DNA of 64,000 nucleotides from contig JAFPZF010000082.1 in assembly GCA_017417385.1 (NCBI GenBank), positions 20,449 to 84,448 on the forward strand, read 5' to 3'. The stretch is from Bacteroidales bacterium. Its GTDB lineage: Bacteria; Bacteroidota; Bacteroidia; Bacteroidales; Marinilabiliaceae. Of this stretch, positions 11,201 through 19,982 are shown piece by piece. The notes below the pieces were generated by a model. That model worked only from the letters and a program-made list of their open reading frames with translations, was not told the origin of the DNA and made no database searches. A program made the position numbers and the translations under genes. Numbering within the stretch: the stretch's first letter is position 1; each line of letters starts with the position of its first letter.

Positions 11201-11552
11201 TCAACTTCTGACCTGGCTCGACGCTGATGGAGAAGTTACCATCGAAATCGGTGATTGTTCCCTTGGTTGTACCAACGATGATGACGTTAGCACCCGGCAC
11301 AGGCTCGCCGTTCTGATCGACGACGACACCCTTGATGACACTTTGCCTTGCTTGGGCTGCCGTTCCTGCTTCGCTATCGGCAGCGAATGCCGATGGAGCA
11401 AAGTTTGGTGAGGCAAGCAAGGAAAGGATGAAGAGCCACTTGGCAGTCGATGTTCTCCCGAACGTCGGCAGCCCGTGTGGAATTGTGGTATTGAATCCCA
11501 TGCTCATGCTTGATGTTAAATGAGAGTAGTTTTTAGTAGGTTTCTGCTGCAT
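8235..11552 (-). CDS. SusC/RagA-family TonB-linked outer-membrane channel (first pair)
   Basis: First gene of the operon, 1105 residues. There is an unusually long N-terminal lead (about 40 residues) before the hydrophobic signal segment WLFILSLLASPNFAPSAFA; a start at the internal MSMGF (near 11507) is an alternative. Next come the carboxypeptidase-regulatory-like domain (IKGVVVDQNGEPVPGANV, about 75-150), the plug with VQVDGVERDFNDIDPNEIES and LKDASATAVFGVRGANGV, and a barrel ending in LKLGF. A TACCTTTG promoter box lies about 65 nt upstream. No sigma/anti-sigma or HTCS regulator is present in the window beside it. Confidence 0.96.
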   Translation of the reverse strand: MQQKPTKNYSHLTSSMSMGFNTTIPHGLPTFGRTSTAKWLFILSLLASPNFAPSAFAADSEAGTAAQARQSVIKGVVVDQNGEPVPGANVIIVGTTKGTITDFDGNFSISVEPGQKLKFSFLGFEDQELPAADGMKVVLVDQSEQLGEIQVVAYGAQKKVTVTGAISSVDGAELSKTPVGSVSNMLTGQLAGLTTVQSSGQPGADAAEIFVRGKATWVDASPLVQVDGVERDFNDIDPNEIESITILKDASATAVFGVRGANGVVLVTTKRGAEGKAKISATTSYSMLMPTKLIERANSYEYATFYNKLVTMDHEYDEPGAEGGWIDENGNLNTANLPFAPEVIEKFKNHSDPLRFPDTDWVDYCFKKRTLQTQHNLNISGGNKQVRYFVSAGFYTQDGLFKTFDLPYDCSYQYKRFNYRANLDLDVTPTTTLAVGVGGNHNTNWRPYSGQAAGTMVQGLYGATPFSSPGFVDGKLVNAASDYTDCTNLPFVGGNGIQQYYGVGFMSDTNNTLNMDLELRQKLDFLTKGLTFRVKGSYNSGFTSYIRATYGIPTYTPWLADDGSMTYRKYGSNGQLSYTNVTPSKSRNWYMETAINYDRTFADVHHVTLLALYNQSKTYYPKTYPEIPQGYVGLVGRLTYDYASRYMAEFNIGYNGSENFAEDKRFGVFPAVSVGWNISQEGFWDNLKDIVSYFKLRYTVGQVGNDKIGGSRFMYTPDPYKTASGTDASVNRGGYEPTFGSLTNFPSSSLATYESSKNNQDVTWEVSTKQNFGVDLNFIEDKLKFTFDYYVDKRRDILLQDGTAPAVFGFTTPYANFGKVDSWGWEVTAKWNSRLNDDWLVNFGVNLMFNDNEIIDKREAPQNWEYLYEKGYRIGSRNQLEFFELYEPGKTEERYRAAYGQEMPTQLAATIMPGDCVYVDQNGDGEINANDFTHALGKTDDPRYMCGINAGFTWKNLSFSMLWAGAWEVSRGIGGSFQTPFWAKDGSNQGGLLKYHYDNSWTTDNPDYNAKYPRPTFQRAANNYAGSDFWEQDSKYLRLKNVQITYNFNFPWMETIKMNTLQLALSGYNLVTFTPYIWGDPEAKASTEPSYPLNRTFTAALKLGF

Positions 11553-11616
11553 TTAAACGACCAACCAGAATAGGCCTTGGGGAGAACTGGTCCACTCCGC
11601 CCAGTCGTATGCAATG

Positions 11617-11624
11617 CAAAGGTA
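11617..11624 (-). promoter_or_regulatory. Bacteroidetes -7 box before the SusC/SusD operon
   Basis: TACCTTTG on the minus strand matches TAnnTTTG. A TTTG lies 27 nt further upstream, which is wider than the usual 19-21 nt, so the -33 element is uncertain. The predicted leader is about 60 nt. Confidence 0.45.
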
Positions 11625-12084
11625 TAACATTTTTTAATACCGACCTCGGTTCAAAGTAAAAAATGTATTCATTCGTCATCAAATATGTTCCATTCGTCAA
11701 ACAAAGTACGTGCCACACGCAAGGGGAAAGTGAAGAATTGTTTAAAGGTTGCGATTGTTCACAATGGGGCGAGAGGAGACGGGAAAGACATCCAAATGCA
11801 GACGTGTCAGAAGATGTGAGAATAGAGAAAACAAGATTCACACAAGGACGTGAACAGGCCGACTAAAGATGGAGGGGACGACAGAGGTGAGTGCGGCGAC
11901 ATAGGCTATCCATGCGAGACGGGTCAGGTCTAATACAGGTCTAACCTTGGCACGTAAAAACACCAGTTATCTGCTAATGCTGCACATCTTGCAGATGGCG
12001 ACAGTTCATGTTGTCTTGTAAGTATAGCAGCCACAATCGAGACTAGACATCAACATGGGGAACTTGCGAGACTTAAGTCAAGAA
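11625..12084. other. Gene-free stretch upstream of the SusC/SusD operon
   Basis: Between the operon promoter and the helicase relic. I see no convincing coding frame, repeat or terminator here; the small frames present lack codon bias or recognisable motifs. Confidence 0.5.
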
Positions 12085-13016
12085 TCAGATAGAACAAAGC
12101 TCCAATTTACAGAGGAGGACAGCGTACTCTTGCCCGGTAGACACATTAGTCCAATAGACGACAAAACAGACCTCGGCAGAGAAGGGGCGAAAGAGGTGAT
12201 AGTGAGACTTAAGATGTTCACTGAACGACCGAGAAAAATTGACAACAGGAACGCCGTCGGAGAGGAGGAAGTCTCCACTAACCTCTAATGGGGAGCCGCT
12301 ACGAAGACGCAAGACTTCAGGCTGACAACGCGAGAAGAAGCCAAGATTGACATCCTTCATGCCAAGTTCAAGCATGATAGACTTTGGCTTAGCTGGGTAA
12401 TTGGTAACATAATGATGCTTGACGCCATCTGCGACGACATAAGAGAACTCGTCTCCAAAGCAATGCAGAAGCAACGTCCGCCTTGCTCTCGTCATAGCGA
12501 CATACGTACATAGGCAAAAAAGCCAGTGAACTCTGGGAAAGCATTCAGCAAGCCACAATAAATACCCTGAAGAACAACGTCCATACTGTGCCAACAAGCG
12601 ACTTCTGACAAGAGAAGGTCTCTCGCCTTGACACAATCGTTGACAGGATTGTTCATCTGGTCGGTAAGAAGCTTATCATCCTTGAGTAAATTGCAATAAG
12701 GATGAGCAGGGAAAAGAAGTGGAGAAAGATAGAGAGTATCAATCACAGGTAACTTCATATTTGCAACTCCACCGAGATAGTGCAAATCGTGATGAACAAT
12801 GTTATGACCACAAACAAAACCAGCAGTTGACATGAAGTCAAGCAATTCCGCTTCCTTGATTCCCGAATATTTAGATCCGTCCGGATACAACAATGCACCT
12901 ATTGAACGGACTCGCAAATCTTTGAGTCCAACCTCAACATCTACAAATGCTATCCTACCTGCATCTTCCTTCATGTCTGCGATTCGGAAAGGAACTATCT
13001 GTCTGCAATTTAGCAA
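12085..13016 (-). pseudogene. Internally deleted exonuclease/RecQ-type helicase relic
   Basis: Two overlapping frames are the two ends of one large gene. The upstream frame (12492-13016) carries a DEDD-type 3'-5' exonuclease start: FVDVE (ExoI, D-x-E) and GHNIVHHD (ExoII). It runs out of frame at ...GFFAYVRMSL. The downstream frame (12085 to about 12520) begins within YVAMTRARR, the motif VI of SF1/UvrD-type helicase domains, and continues with LGMKDVNLGFF, LRSGSPLEV and VVNFSRSF. In the Bacteroidales proteins I recall with this architecture, exonuclease and C-terminal parts flank a RecQ and UvrD-like core of more than 1000 residues. Here the core is absent and the join is out of frame, so no functional helicase can be made. 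A truncated 174-residue exonuclease-like peptide could still be translated. Confidence 0.75.
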
Positions 13017-13056
13017 AAAAACTCAACTCTGACACTACAAGAGCGTCAGAGTTGAG
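13015..13056 (-). terminator. Rho-independent terminator after nifJ
   Basis: A perfect 12-bp stem (13022-13033 with 13045-13056) is followed on the minus strand by seven Ts. It lies 38 nt past the nifJ stop. Confidence 0.9.
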
Positions 13057-13093
13057 ATAGTTAAAGCTAATTAGTAGTCTTTCTACTGGGAGA

Positions 13094-16000
13094 TTAGATC
13101 TCCTGGCTGTAGTCGATACGGCTCAGGCGTACGTAGTTGGCGTAACGATCCTGTGCTGCCTTCTTCGTCGCCTCGTAGAGCTCGTCTGCCTTCTCCGGCA
13201 GTGCCTTACGGAGCGAGAGGAAGCGTACCTCACCATCAAGATACTCCTGGAACTTGTCCCAGTTAGGAGCCTTGGAGTCGAGCTGGAACGGATTCTTGCC
13301 CTGCTCTGCAAGCCTCGGGTCGAAGCGCCACAGGTGCCAGTAACCGCACTCTACTGCCTTTGCCTCCTCTGCCTGGCTCTTGCCCATGCCGCCCTTGGCC
13401 TTCAAGCCGTGGTTGATACATGGTGCGTAAGCGATGACGAGAGATGGTCCAGGATATGCCTCTGCCTCCTTGATAGCCTTCAGGCACTGTGCGTTGTCAG
13501 CACCCATTGCTATCTGTGCGACATAGACGTATCCGTAGGTTGCCTGCATGAGGCCGAGGTCCTTCTTCTTGACCCTCTTACCAGCTGCTGCGAACTGTGC
13601 GACAGCTGCGATAGGAGTAGCCTTCGACGACTGACCACCCGTGTTGGAGTAAACCTCGGTGTCGATGACGAAGACGTTGACATCCTCGCCCGATGCGAGC
13701 ACGTGGTCGAGACCGCCGTAACCGATGTCGTAAGATGCACCGTCACCACCGATGATCCACTGGCTCCTCTTGACGAGGTAGTGGCTGAGCTCGTCGAGCT
13801 GCTTGCATACCGGGCAACCAGCTGCTGCGCTCTTCTTGATCTCCGGGATGAGCTTGTCTGCTGCCTTGCGGCTTCCCTCTGCGTCGTTCTGGTTGGCAAT
13901 CCACTCCTTGGCTGCCTCCTTGTATGCCTCAGACGTCTTGTCAGATGCGATCATCTCCTCGAGAAGCCTCTGGATGCGCTCCTTCATCTTCTTGTTGGCG
14001 AGGACCATACCCATACCGAACTCACCGAAGTCCTCGAAGAGGGAGTTAGCCCACGCCGGACCACGACCCTGCTCGTTCTTGGTGTATGGTGTCGATGGGA
14101 TAGAGCCTGAGTAGATTGACGAACAACCTGTTGCGTTTGCGACCATCTGCCTGTCGCCGAAGAGCTGGCTGATGAGCTTGACATACGGAGTCTCGCCGCA
14201 ACCAGAGCATGCACCAGAGAATTCGAAGAGCGGAGTAGCGAACTGGCTGTTCTTCGGGTTCGCCTTGACATCGACGAGAGCCTGCTTGCTCTTGACGTTC
14301 TTGACGCAGTAATCCCAGTTTGCAGCCTCGCCGAGCTCCTGCTCCAGCGGAACCATCGTGAGGGCCTTCTCCTTTGCAAGACATACGTCAACACAGTTGC
14401 CGCAGCCGAGGCAGTCCATGACGCCTACCTGCATGCGGAAGAACATGCCCTTCAACTGTGCCGGTGCCTTCATCTCGCGTACGTCGCCCTTGAAGCCTGC
14501 CTTCTCGTTTGCGTCCATGACGAACGGACGGATACAGCTATGAGGACATACGAATGCACACTTGTTACACTCGATACACTTCGTCGGATCCCACTTCGGG
14601 ACGAATGCAGAGACACCACGCTTCTCGTATGCTGCCGTGCCCTGCTCCCATGTGCCGTCCTCGATGCCCTTGTATGCTGATACTGGCAGGAGGTCGCCAT
14701 CCTGTGCGTTGATCGGACGGACGAGCTTAGAGATGTACTCTGGCTCGTTGCGCTGAACCGGAGCGTCGTCTGGCAGGTTAGCCCATGCCGGATCGACTGC
14801 GAGCTTCTTGTACTCGCCACCACGGTCGACTGCTGCGTAGTTCTTGTCGACAACATCCTGTCCCTTCTTGCCGTAGCTCTTGACGATGAACTTCTTCATC
14901 TGCTCGACTGCAAGCTCGACTGGGATGACCTCCGTGATGCGGAAGAATGCCGACTGGAGGATGGTGTTCGTGCGGTTGCCGAGACCGATCTCCTGCGCTA
15001 TCTTCGTAGCGTTGATGTAGTAGACGGTGATGTTGTTCTGCGCGAAGTACTTCTTGACCTTGTTAGGCATGTTCTTCACGAGCTCCTCGCCCTCCCAGAT
15101 GGTGTTCAAGAGGAACGTTCCGTTCTTCTGCAGACCACGTGTCACGTCATACATGTTCAGGTATGCCTGGACATGGCATGCGACGAAGTTAGGGGTCTTG
15201 ATCTGGTATGTCGAACGTATCGGGTTGTCACCGAAACGCAGGTGCGAGCAGGTGAAGCCACCAGACTTCTTAGAGTCGTAGCTGAAGTATGCCTGGCAGT
15301 GCTTGTTGGTGTTGTCACCGATAATCTTGACTGAGTTCTTGTTTGCACCGACGGTACCGTCTGCACCAAGTCCGAAGAACTTAGCCTCAAACATGCCCTC
15401 ACCACCCATCGGGATCTCGACCTTTGCAGGCAGCGATGCGTAGGTGACGTCATCGTTGATGCCAATCGTGAAGTGATCCTTAGGCTGCGGGAGCGCAAGG
15501 TTCTCGTAGACTGTCGTGATCATCGTAGGCGTCGTGTCGCACGAGCCGAGTCCGTAACGGCCACCGACGATGACCGGAGCGTCCTTGACTCCATAGAATG
15601 CGTCCTTGACGTCGAGATACAACGGCTCGCCGTTTGCTCCCGGCTCCTTCGTGCGATCGAGGACTGCGATAGCCTTGACTGTCTTAGGAACTGCTGCGAG
15701 GAGTCTCTCGACAGAGAACGGACGGTAGAGGTGTACGCTGACCATACCGACCTTCTCGCCCTTCTTCGTCAAGTAGTCGATAGCCTCGCGTGCTGCCTCG
15801 GTTGCCGAACCCATGAGGATGATGACTCGGTCTGCGTCCTTTGCACCGTAGTACGTGAACGGCTTGTACTCGCGACCTGTGATCTTGCTGATCTCTGCCA
15901 TGTACTGCTCGACGACAGCTGGCACTGCGTCGTAATACGGGTTGCAGCTCTCCCTGTGTGCGAAGAACGTCTCCGGGTTCTCTGCCATACCCTTTGCCTG

Positions 16001-16645
16001 CGGATGCTCTGGAGAGAGTGCACGTGCCCTGAACTCGCTGAGAGCCTTCTGGTCGACGAGCGGACGGAGATCCTCCATGTCCATGAGCTCGATCTTATGA
16101 TACTCGTGGCTCGTACGGAATCCGTCGAAGAAGTTGAGGAACGGAACTCGCGTCTTGATGGTAGCCAAGTGTGCTACTGCTGCAAGATCCATGACCTCCT
16201 GAACCGATCCCTCGCAAAGCATCGCGAAGCCGACCTGACGGCATGCCATGACGTCAGAGTGGTCACCGAAGATACACAGCGAATGTGTAGCTATCGTACG
16301 TGCCGATACGTGGAAGACGGATGGGAGAAGCTCACCACCTATCTTGTACATGTTCGGGATCATTAGGAGCAGTCCCTGCGATGCCGTGAAGGTCGTCGTG
16401 AGGGCGCCTGCCTGAAGTGATCCGTGGACAGCACCTGCTGCACCACCCTCACTCTGCATCTCCTGGACGGTCACAGTGTCGCCGAACAGGTTCTTCCTGC
16501 CCTGCGCAGCCCACTCGTCGACGTGCTCAGCCATCGGTGACGACGGCGTGATAGGATAGATGGCAGCTACCTCGGTGAACATATACGCGATATGTGCAGC
16601 CGCCTCGTTACCATCACAAGTGATGAATTTCTTTTCCTTTGCCAT
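13094..16645 (-). CDS. nifJ: Pyruvate:ferredoxin (flavodoxin) oxidoreductase
   Basis: Oxidatively decarboxylates pyruvate to acetyl-CoA and CO2, passing electrons to ferredoxin or flavodoxin; a central cytosolic enzyme of anaerobes. The 1183 residues are the usual single-chain length. The N-terminal pyrimidine-binding domain starts at FITCDGNEAAAHIAYMFTEV with IYPITPSSPMAEHVD. Two 4Fe-4S clusters are at CIECNKCAFVCPHSC and CLGCGNCVDVC (about 690-765). A further cluster Cys is seen at SGACSGCGETPYVKL, and the thiamine-diphosphate domain has GDGASYDIGYGGLDHV and DTEVYSNTGGQSS (about 970-1020). It lies 49 nt after an AAA ATPase gene and ends in a strong terminator. Confidence 0.97.
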   Translation of the reverse strand: MAKEKKFITCDGNEAAAHIAYMFTEVAAIYPITPSSPMAEHVDEWAAQGRKNLFGDTVTVQEMQSEGGAAGAVHGSLQAGALTTTFTASQGLLLMIPNMYKIGGELLPSVFHVSARTIATHSLCIFGDHSDVMACRQVGFAMLCEGSVQEVMDLAAVAHLATIKTRVPFLNFFDGFRTSHEYHKIELMDMEDLRPLVDQKALSEFRARALSPEHPQAKGMAENPETFFAHRESCNPYYDAVPAVVEQYMAEISKITGREYKPFTYYGAKDADRVIILMGSATEAAREAIDYLTKKGEKVGMVSVHLYRPFSVERLLAAVPKTVKAIAVLDRTKEPGANGEPLYLDVKDAFYGVKDAPVIVGGRYGLGSCDTTPTMITTVYENLALPQPKDHFTIGINDDVTYASLPAKVEIPMGGEGMFEAKFFGLGADGTVGANKNSVKIIGDNTNKHCQAYFSYDSKKSGGFTCSHLRFGDNPIRSTYQIKTPNFVACHVQAYLNMYDVTRGLQKNGTFLLNTIWEGEELVKNMPNKVKKYFAQNNITVYYINATKIAQEIGLGNRTNTILQSAFFRITEVIPVELAVEQMKKFIVKSYGKKGQDVVDKNYAAVDRGGEYKKLAVDPAWANLPDDAPVQRNEPEYISKLVRPINAQDGDLLPVSAYKGIEDGTWEQGTAAYEKRGVSAFVPKWDPTKCIECNKCAFVCPHSCIRPFVMDANEKAGFKGDVREMKAPAQLKGMFFRMQVGVMDCLGCGNCVDVCLAKEKALTMVPLEQELGEAANWDYCVKNVKSKQALVDVKANPKNSQFATPLFEFSGACSGCGETPYVKLISQLFGDRQMVANATGCSSIYSGSIPSTPYTKNEQGRGPAWANSLFEDFGEFGMGMVLANKKMKERIQRLLEEMIASDKTSEAYKEAAKEWIANQNDAEGSRKAADKLIPEIKKSAAAGCPVCKQLDELSHYLVKRSQWIIGGDGASYDIGYGGLDHVLASGEDVNVFVIDTEVYSNTGGQSSKATPIAAVAQFAAAGKRVKKKDLGLMQATYGYVYVAQIAMGADNAQCLKAIKEAEAYPGPSLVIAYAPCINHGLKAKGGMGKSQAEEAKAVECGYWHLWRFDPRLAEQGKNPFQLDSKAPNWDKFQEYLDGEVRFLSLRKALPEKADELYEATKKAAQDRYANYVRLSRIDYSQEI

Positions 16646-16694
16646 ATTTAGTAACTAACAATGAATGATTTATTTGTCGTTAATTTCTATTCTT

Positions 16695-17897
16695 TTAGTA
16701 GAGAAAGCCAAATAGCCACAACGGGATCTCCCTCCCCTTGCCGACCTCGACCATCTCGCGAGCCTCATAAGTGCCTCCGTCCCGACGCGACTTGGAGTCC
16801 GACCCGACACAAAAGCACGTCTCACCGTTCACGCAGAAGTCCCCGACCTCAGCCCTCGTGACCTCATTGCTGTATCCGAGCTGGTTGAAGAAGAATGTCT
16901 TGTAGAGTGCCTCCCTGTCGACTCCCCCGTAATTACACAGATACATGAGGTTCGGATTCTGCATGTATATGTGCGCAGGCTTCTTCCCGACGGAGTCCCC
17001 CGTCTGATACAGCAGGTGTATCAGGCGCGCATGCTTGAGGTAGACGAGGTAGTTCATCACGGTCGCCCTGCTCGCATCTATCTCCGACGCCAACCTCGAC
17101 ACGTTCGGCTGCATCGGCGCACGCTCCGCTATCAGATACAGCAGCTTGCGCAACTTCGGGACGAACTTGGTGTCTATCTGCTTAAGATACGTCACCTCGA
17201 CCTCGAGTACGAGATTGATGGTCTTCACGAGGTCTACGTAGTCAGCACTCACCGTACCCCCTATCGTGTCATTCGGATTCTCTGAAAGCGGAAAGTACGG
17301 ATAGAAACCATGTCGCAAATACTCTGAGAAATATGCCAACGGCTTGACCTTCGATATTATCTCCCGACATATCTCCTCATGCCGACTCTTGATGTCATCT
17401 AACGTGAATGTGCTGAAATTGTTCCTCGTCGCATTGTTCAGATACTCGCGAAACGAGAAGCCTTCAAGGCTGTACACCTGGACAAGTCCCCGCAAGTGCG
17501 GATTCTCGTCCTTCAGCCGCATGACTGGCGAACCGGTGAACACGATGTGAAGCTCCGGATAATGATCATAACAGTACCGCAACTCCTCGCTCCACGCCGG
17601 ATACTTGTAGACCTGATCAAGCAACAACACCTCACCACCCGTCTTGACGAACTCGTCTGCCAACGAGACTATTGTCTTGGTGGAAAAGTAGAAGTCGTTG
17701 AGGTCCGCATACAGGCACCGACGCTGCCCCGCCAGCGCTTTCGCTCGGTTGAGTAGAAAGGTAGTCTTGCCGATACCGCGAGCACCCTTGATGCCGATGA
17801 GCCTATGAGACCAGTCTATCTGGGTCATGAGACCTCGCTTTATCCAAGGGCGAAGACCTTTTATCAGGTCCTGCTGTATGTTCATCAGTGTCTGCAC
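16695..17897 (-). CDS. AAA+ ATPase with C-terminal DUF4143-type region
   Basis: A 400-residue protein of the ATP-binding family common in Bacteroidetes (AAA_14 core plus DUF4143-like C-terminus). Walker A is GIKGARGIGKTTFLLN (about 34-49). A Walker B-like acidic stretch is GGEVLLLDQVYKYPAW and sensor-1 is HIVFTGSPVMRL. The C-terminal third contains a winged-helix-like segment (LASEIDASRATVMNYLVYLKHARLI). The role of these proteins is not established; some lie in mobile or defence regions. A start at the internal MNIQ (17885) is equally possible. It precedes nifJ by 49 nt, but no functional link is evident. Confidence 0.85.
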   Translation of the reverse strand: MQTLMNIQQDLIKGLRPWIKRGLMTQIDWSHRLIGIKGARGIGKTTFLLNRAKALAGQRRCLYADLNDFYFSTKTIVSLADEFVKTGGEVLLLDQVYKYPAWSEELRYCYDHYPELHIVFTGSPVMRLKDENPHLRGLVQVYSLEGFSFREYLNNATRNNFSTFTLDDIKSRHEEICREIISKVKPLAYFSEYLRHGFYPYFPLSENPNDTIGGTVSADYVDLVKTINLVLEVEVTYLKQIDTKFVPKLRKLLYLIAERAPMQPNVSRLASEIDASRATVMNYLVYLKHARLIHLLYQTGDSVGKKPAHIYMQNPNLMYLCNYGGVDREALYKTFFFNQLGYSNEVTRAEVGDFCVNGETCFCVGSDSKSRRDGGTYEAREMVEVGKGREIPLWLFGFLY

Positions 17898-18060
17898 TTC
17901 TCAACCTAAATTGATACCAAAATTATACAACTTTCGGCTGAAAATGCAATCTCTAGATAGCAAAATCGGGGTAAAACTGCTATTTATAATTATTAAAAAT
18001 AGAAAACCGCCATTCTCCCCCACCCTACCACTTCAGTCCTATTAACTCTCAAATCGATGT

Positions 18061-18100
18061 AAATCAGAAAGGGAGACCACCCGACAGCAGGTAGTCTCCC
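18061..18100 (-). terminator. Terminator after obg
   Basis: An 11-bp stem with one mismatch (18071-18081 with 18090-18100) and an 8-nt loop, followed by TTTCTGATTT on the minus strand, 28 nt past the obg stop. Confidence 0.75.
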
Positions 18101-18128
18101 ATATTATCTTTCTTTCTTCGCTCCTGAT

Positions 18129-19124
18129 CTATCGCACCATCTCGCTCCAGAGTATATCCTTCAGCTTCGCCACGTTCAGCCCGGAATGTGACGAGAATAC
18201 GACGGTTGGTATGTCGGTCGGCAACTTCTTCTCGATCTTCTCTATCTCCTCCGCCGGCAAGATATCGGCCTTCGAAATGGCCAGGACGCGACGCTTCTCC
18301 ATGAGCTCTGGATTATATCTCCGCAACTCGTTCACTAGAACTTCATAACCTTTCAAGACGTCCTCCTCGTCAGCCGGGACGACAAACAGCAATATGGAGT
18401 TCCTCTCTATGTGTCGCAGGAATCGCAGCCCGAGTCCCTTGCCCTCTGCCGCACCCTCGATGATTCCAGGTATGTCGGCCATGCAGAACGAACGACCGTC
18501 TCTATAAGACACTATCCCGAGATTCGGGACGAGCGTCGTGAACGGATAGTTGGCTATCTCTGGCTTTGCCGCCGATACGACTGAGAGCAACGTGCTCTTC
18601 CCTGCATTCGGGAACCCTACAAGGCCTACGTCGGCAAGCACCTTGAGCTCGAGTATAGCATGCAACTCCTCACCGTCCTCTCCCGGCTGAGCAAACCTCG
18701 GCGTCTGAAGGGTAGCTGTCCTGAAATGCCAGTTTCCCTGACCTCCCCTGCCGCCCTTGGCTATTATGCGCTCCTCGCCGTCCTCTGTTATCTCGAACAG
18801 CTTCTCGCCGGTGTCGGCATCCTTAGCGACGGTCCCGAGCGGGACCTCTATTATCTTGTCCTCACCGTCTTTTCCAAACGCCCTCTCTCTGCCGCCATTC
18901 TCACCGTCCCCAGCAAATACATGTCGCGAAAACTTTAGGTGGATAAGCGTCCAGAGCTGCTTGTTTCCTCTGACTATGACGTGGCCCCCACGCCCACCGT
19001 CTCCTCCGTCAGGTCCGCCCTTCTCGATATATTTGACGTGACGCAGATGTGCCGAGCCAGCGCCGCCATGACCCGACCGGCATGTTATCTTGACGTAGTC
19101 TACGAAATTCGATGTCTGTGCCAT
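18129..19124 (-). CDS. obgE: Obg family GTPase
   Basis: Essential ribosome-associated GTPase (CgtA/ObgE) involved in 50S maturation and stress response. It is 331 residues, lacking the C-terminal OCT extension seen in some Firmicutes. The glycine-rich Obg domain spans about 5-158 ([26 protein letters not shown]). The G domain follows with G1 [13 protein letters not shown]3 [16 protein letters not shown], and G4-like AISKADIL near 270. It starts after a 255-nt gap that holds the adk terminator and an inverted-repeat element, so it is likely transcribed apart from adk. Confidence 0.97.
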   Translation of the reverse strand: MAQTSNFVDYVKITCRSGHGGAGSAHLRHVKYIEKGGPDGGDGGRGGHVIVRGNKQLWTLIHLKFSRHVFAGDGENGGRERAFGKDGEDKIIEVPLGTVAKDADTGEKLFEITEDGEERIIAKGGRGGQGNWHFRTATLQTPRFAQPGEDGEELHAILELKVLADVGLVGFPNAGKSTLLSVVSAAKPEIANYPFTTLVPNLGIVSYRDGRSFCMADIPGIIEGAAEGKGLGLRFLRHIERNSILLFVVPADEEDVLKGYEVLVNELRRYNPELMEKRRVLAISKADILPAEEIEKIEKKLPTDIPTVVFSSHSGLNVAKLKDILWSEMVR

Positions 19125-19175
19125 TCCTTCTGTTTTGTTTGTTACTTATTCTTATAGAAGCTTCTAGAAATTAGG

Positions 19176-19256
19176 TTTTTCAAGGCGCACGAGACTTTGA
19201 ACACCGGAGTGTACTGAAGTACATGAGGATTCCAAAGTTGAGTGCAACGCAGAAAC
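19176..19256. repeat. Imperfect inverted-repeat element between adk and obg
   Basis: About 80 nt with outer arms GCGCACGAGACTTTG and CAAAGTTGAGTGCAACGC that are imperfectly complementary, and an inner GTAC-centred palindrome (GTGTACTGAAGTACAT). It is not part of a coding frame. It looks like a dispersed intergenic element or a folded untranslated RNA; only one copy is in the window. Confidence 0.45.
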
Positions 19257-19313
19257 AAGCAATTTATAGAAGTTTCTTTGTGTCCCTTCTTCCCTTTGGG
19301 CTGACCTTATCCG

Positions 19314-19359
19314 AAAAATTCAGCCCATACCGACTCTTTCCTCGTCAGTAAGGGCTGAA
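19314..19359 (-). terminator. Terminator after adk
   Basis: The stem TTCAGCCC / GGGCTGAA with an inner ACTGAC / GTCGGT helix is followed by TTTTT on the minus strand. A further GGGCTGA at 19298-19304 could pair alternatively with the same TTCAGCCC arm. Confidence 0.75.
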
Positions 19360-19379
19360 TATGCTACTCCCTTGCGGGT

Positions 19380-19955
19380 TTATTTAGCGGCGTCTACGGC
19401 CTTCTTGATATCTGCAAAGATACCCTCTATGCTTCCGACTCCCTTGATGTTCGCTACGACTCCCTCCTTCTTGTAGAAGTCTAGAACTGGCTTCGTCTGC
19501 TTCTCGTAGACGTCAAGACGCGCCTTGATGGTCTCAGGATTGTCATCGCTCCTGCCACTCGTCTTGCCCCTCTCGATCATCCTCGCCATGAGCTCCTCGT
19601 TCGGCACCTCAAGGTTCAACGTGACGTTAACCTTCGTCTTGTACTCGACGAGAAGGTTCTTCAACGCCTCTGCCTGTGCTACCGTGCGTGGGAACCCGTC
19701 AAAGATGACACCCTCAATCTTGCCAAAGTTCTTGTCAAGATAAGAGTCAATCATGTCGATGATGACATTGTCCGGCACAAGCTCGCCCTTGTCCATGTGC
19801 GACTTTGCCAACGCTCCAAGCTGCGTGTTCGTGCTGATCTCCTTCCTCAAAAGATCTCCCGTTGAAATGTGCGCCAGCTTGTACTCCTTGATGAGGTTCT
19901 CGCTCTGTGTGCCCTTGCCCGATCCTGGAGGGCCAAAAATAACTATGTTAAGCAT
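19380..19955 (-). CDS. adk: Adenylate kinase
   Basis: Interconverts ATP + AMP and 2 ADP in the cytosol. The 191 residues match the short form. The P-loop is IFGPPGSGKGTQSE (residues 5-18). AMP-binding residues lie in HISTGDLLRKEI and GFPRTVAQAEAL. The LID is short (ERGKTSGRSDDNPETI) and lacks zinc cysteines. It starts 27 nt after the hpt stop and ends in a terminator, so hpt-adk form a purine-nucleotide operon. Confidence 0.97.
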   Translation of the reverse strand: MLNIVIFGPPGSGKGTQSENLIKEYKLAHISTGDLLRKEISTNTQLGALAKSHMDKGELVPDNVIIDMIDSYLDKNFGKIEGVIFDGFPRTVAQAEALKNLLVEYKTKVNVTLNLEVPNEELMARMIERGKTSGRSDDNPETIKARLDVYEKQTKPVLDFYKKEGVVANIKGVGSIEGIFADIKKAVDAAK

Positions 19956-19982
19956 TTTCTATGCAGTTGGATTTTTATGTGG

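Noticed and set aside
11663..12288. Small plus-strand frames upstream of the SusC operon
   Set aside because: Short, charged, no motif; one of them is antisense to the helicase relic.
13334..14110. 258-codon plus-strand frame opposite nifJ
   Set aside because: Antisense to a well supported nifJ; composition is Cys/Leu/Val-rich shadow.
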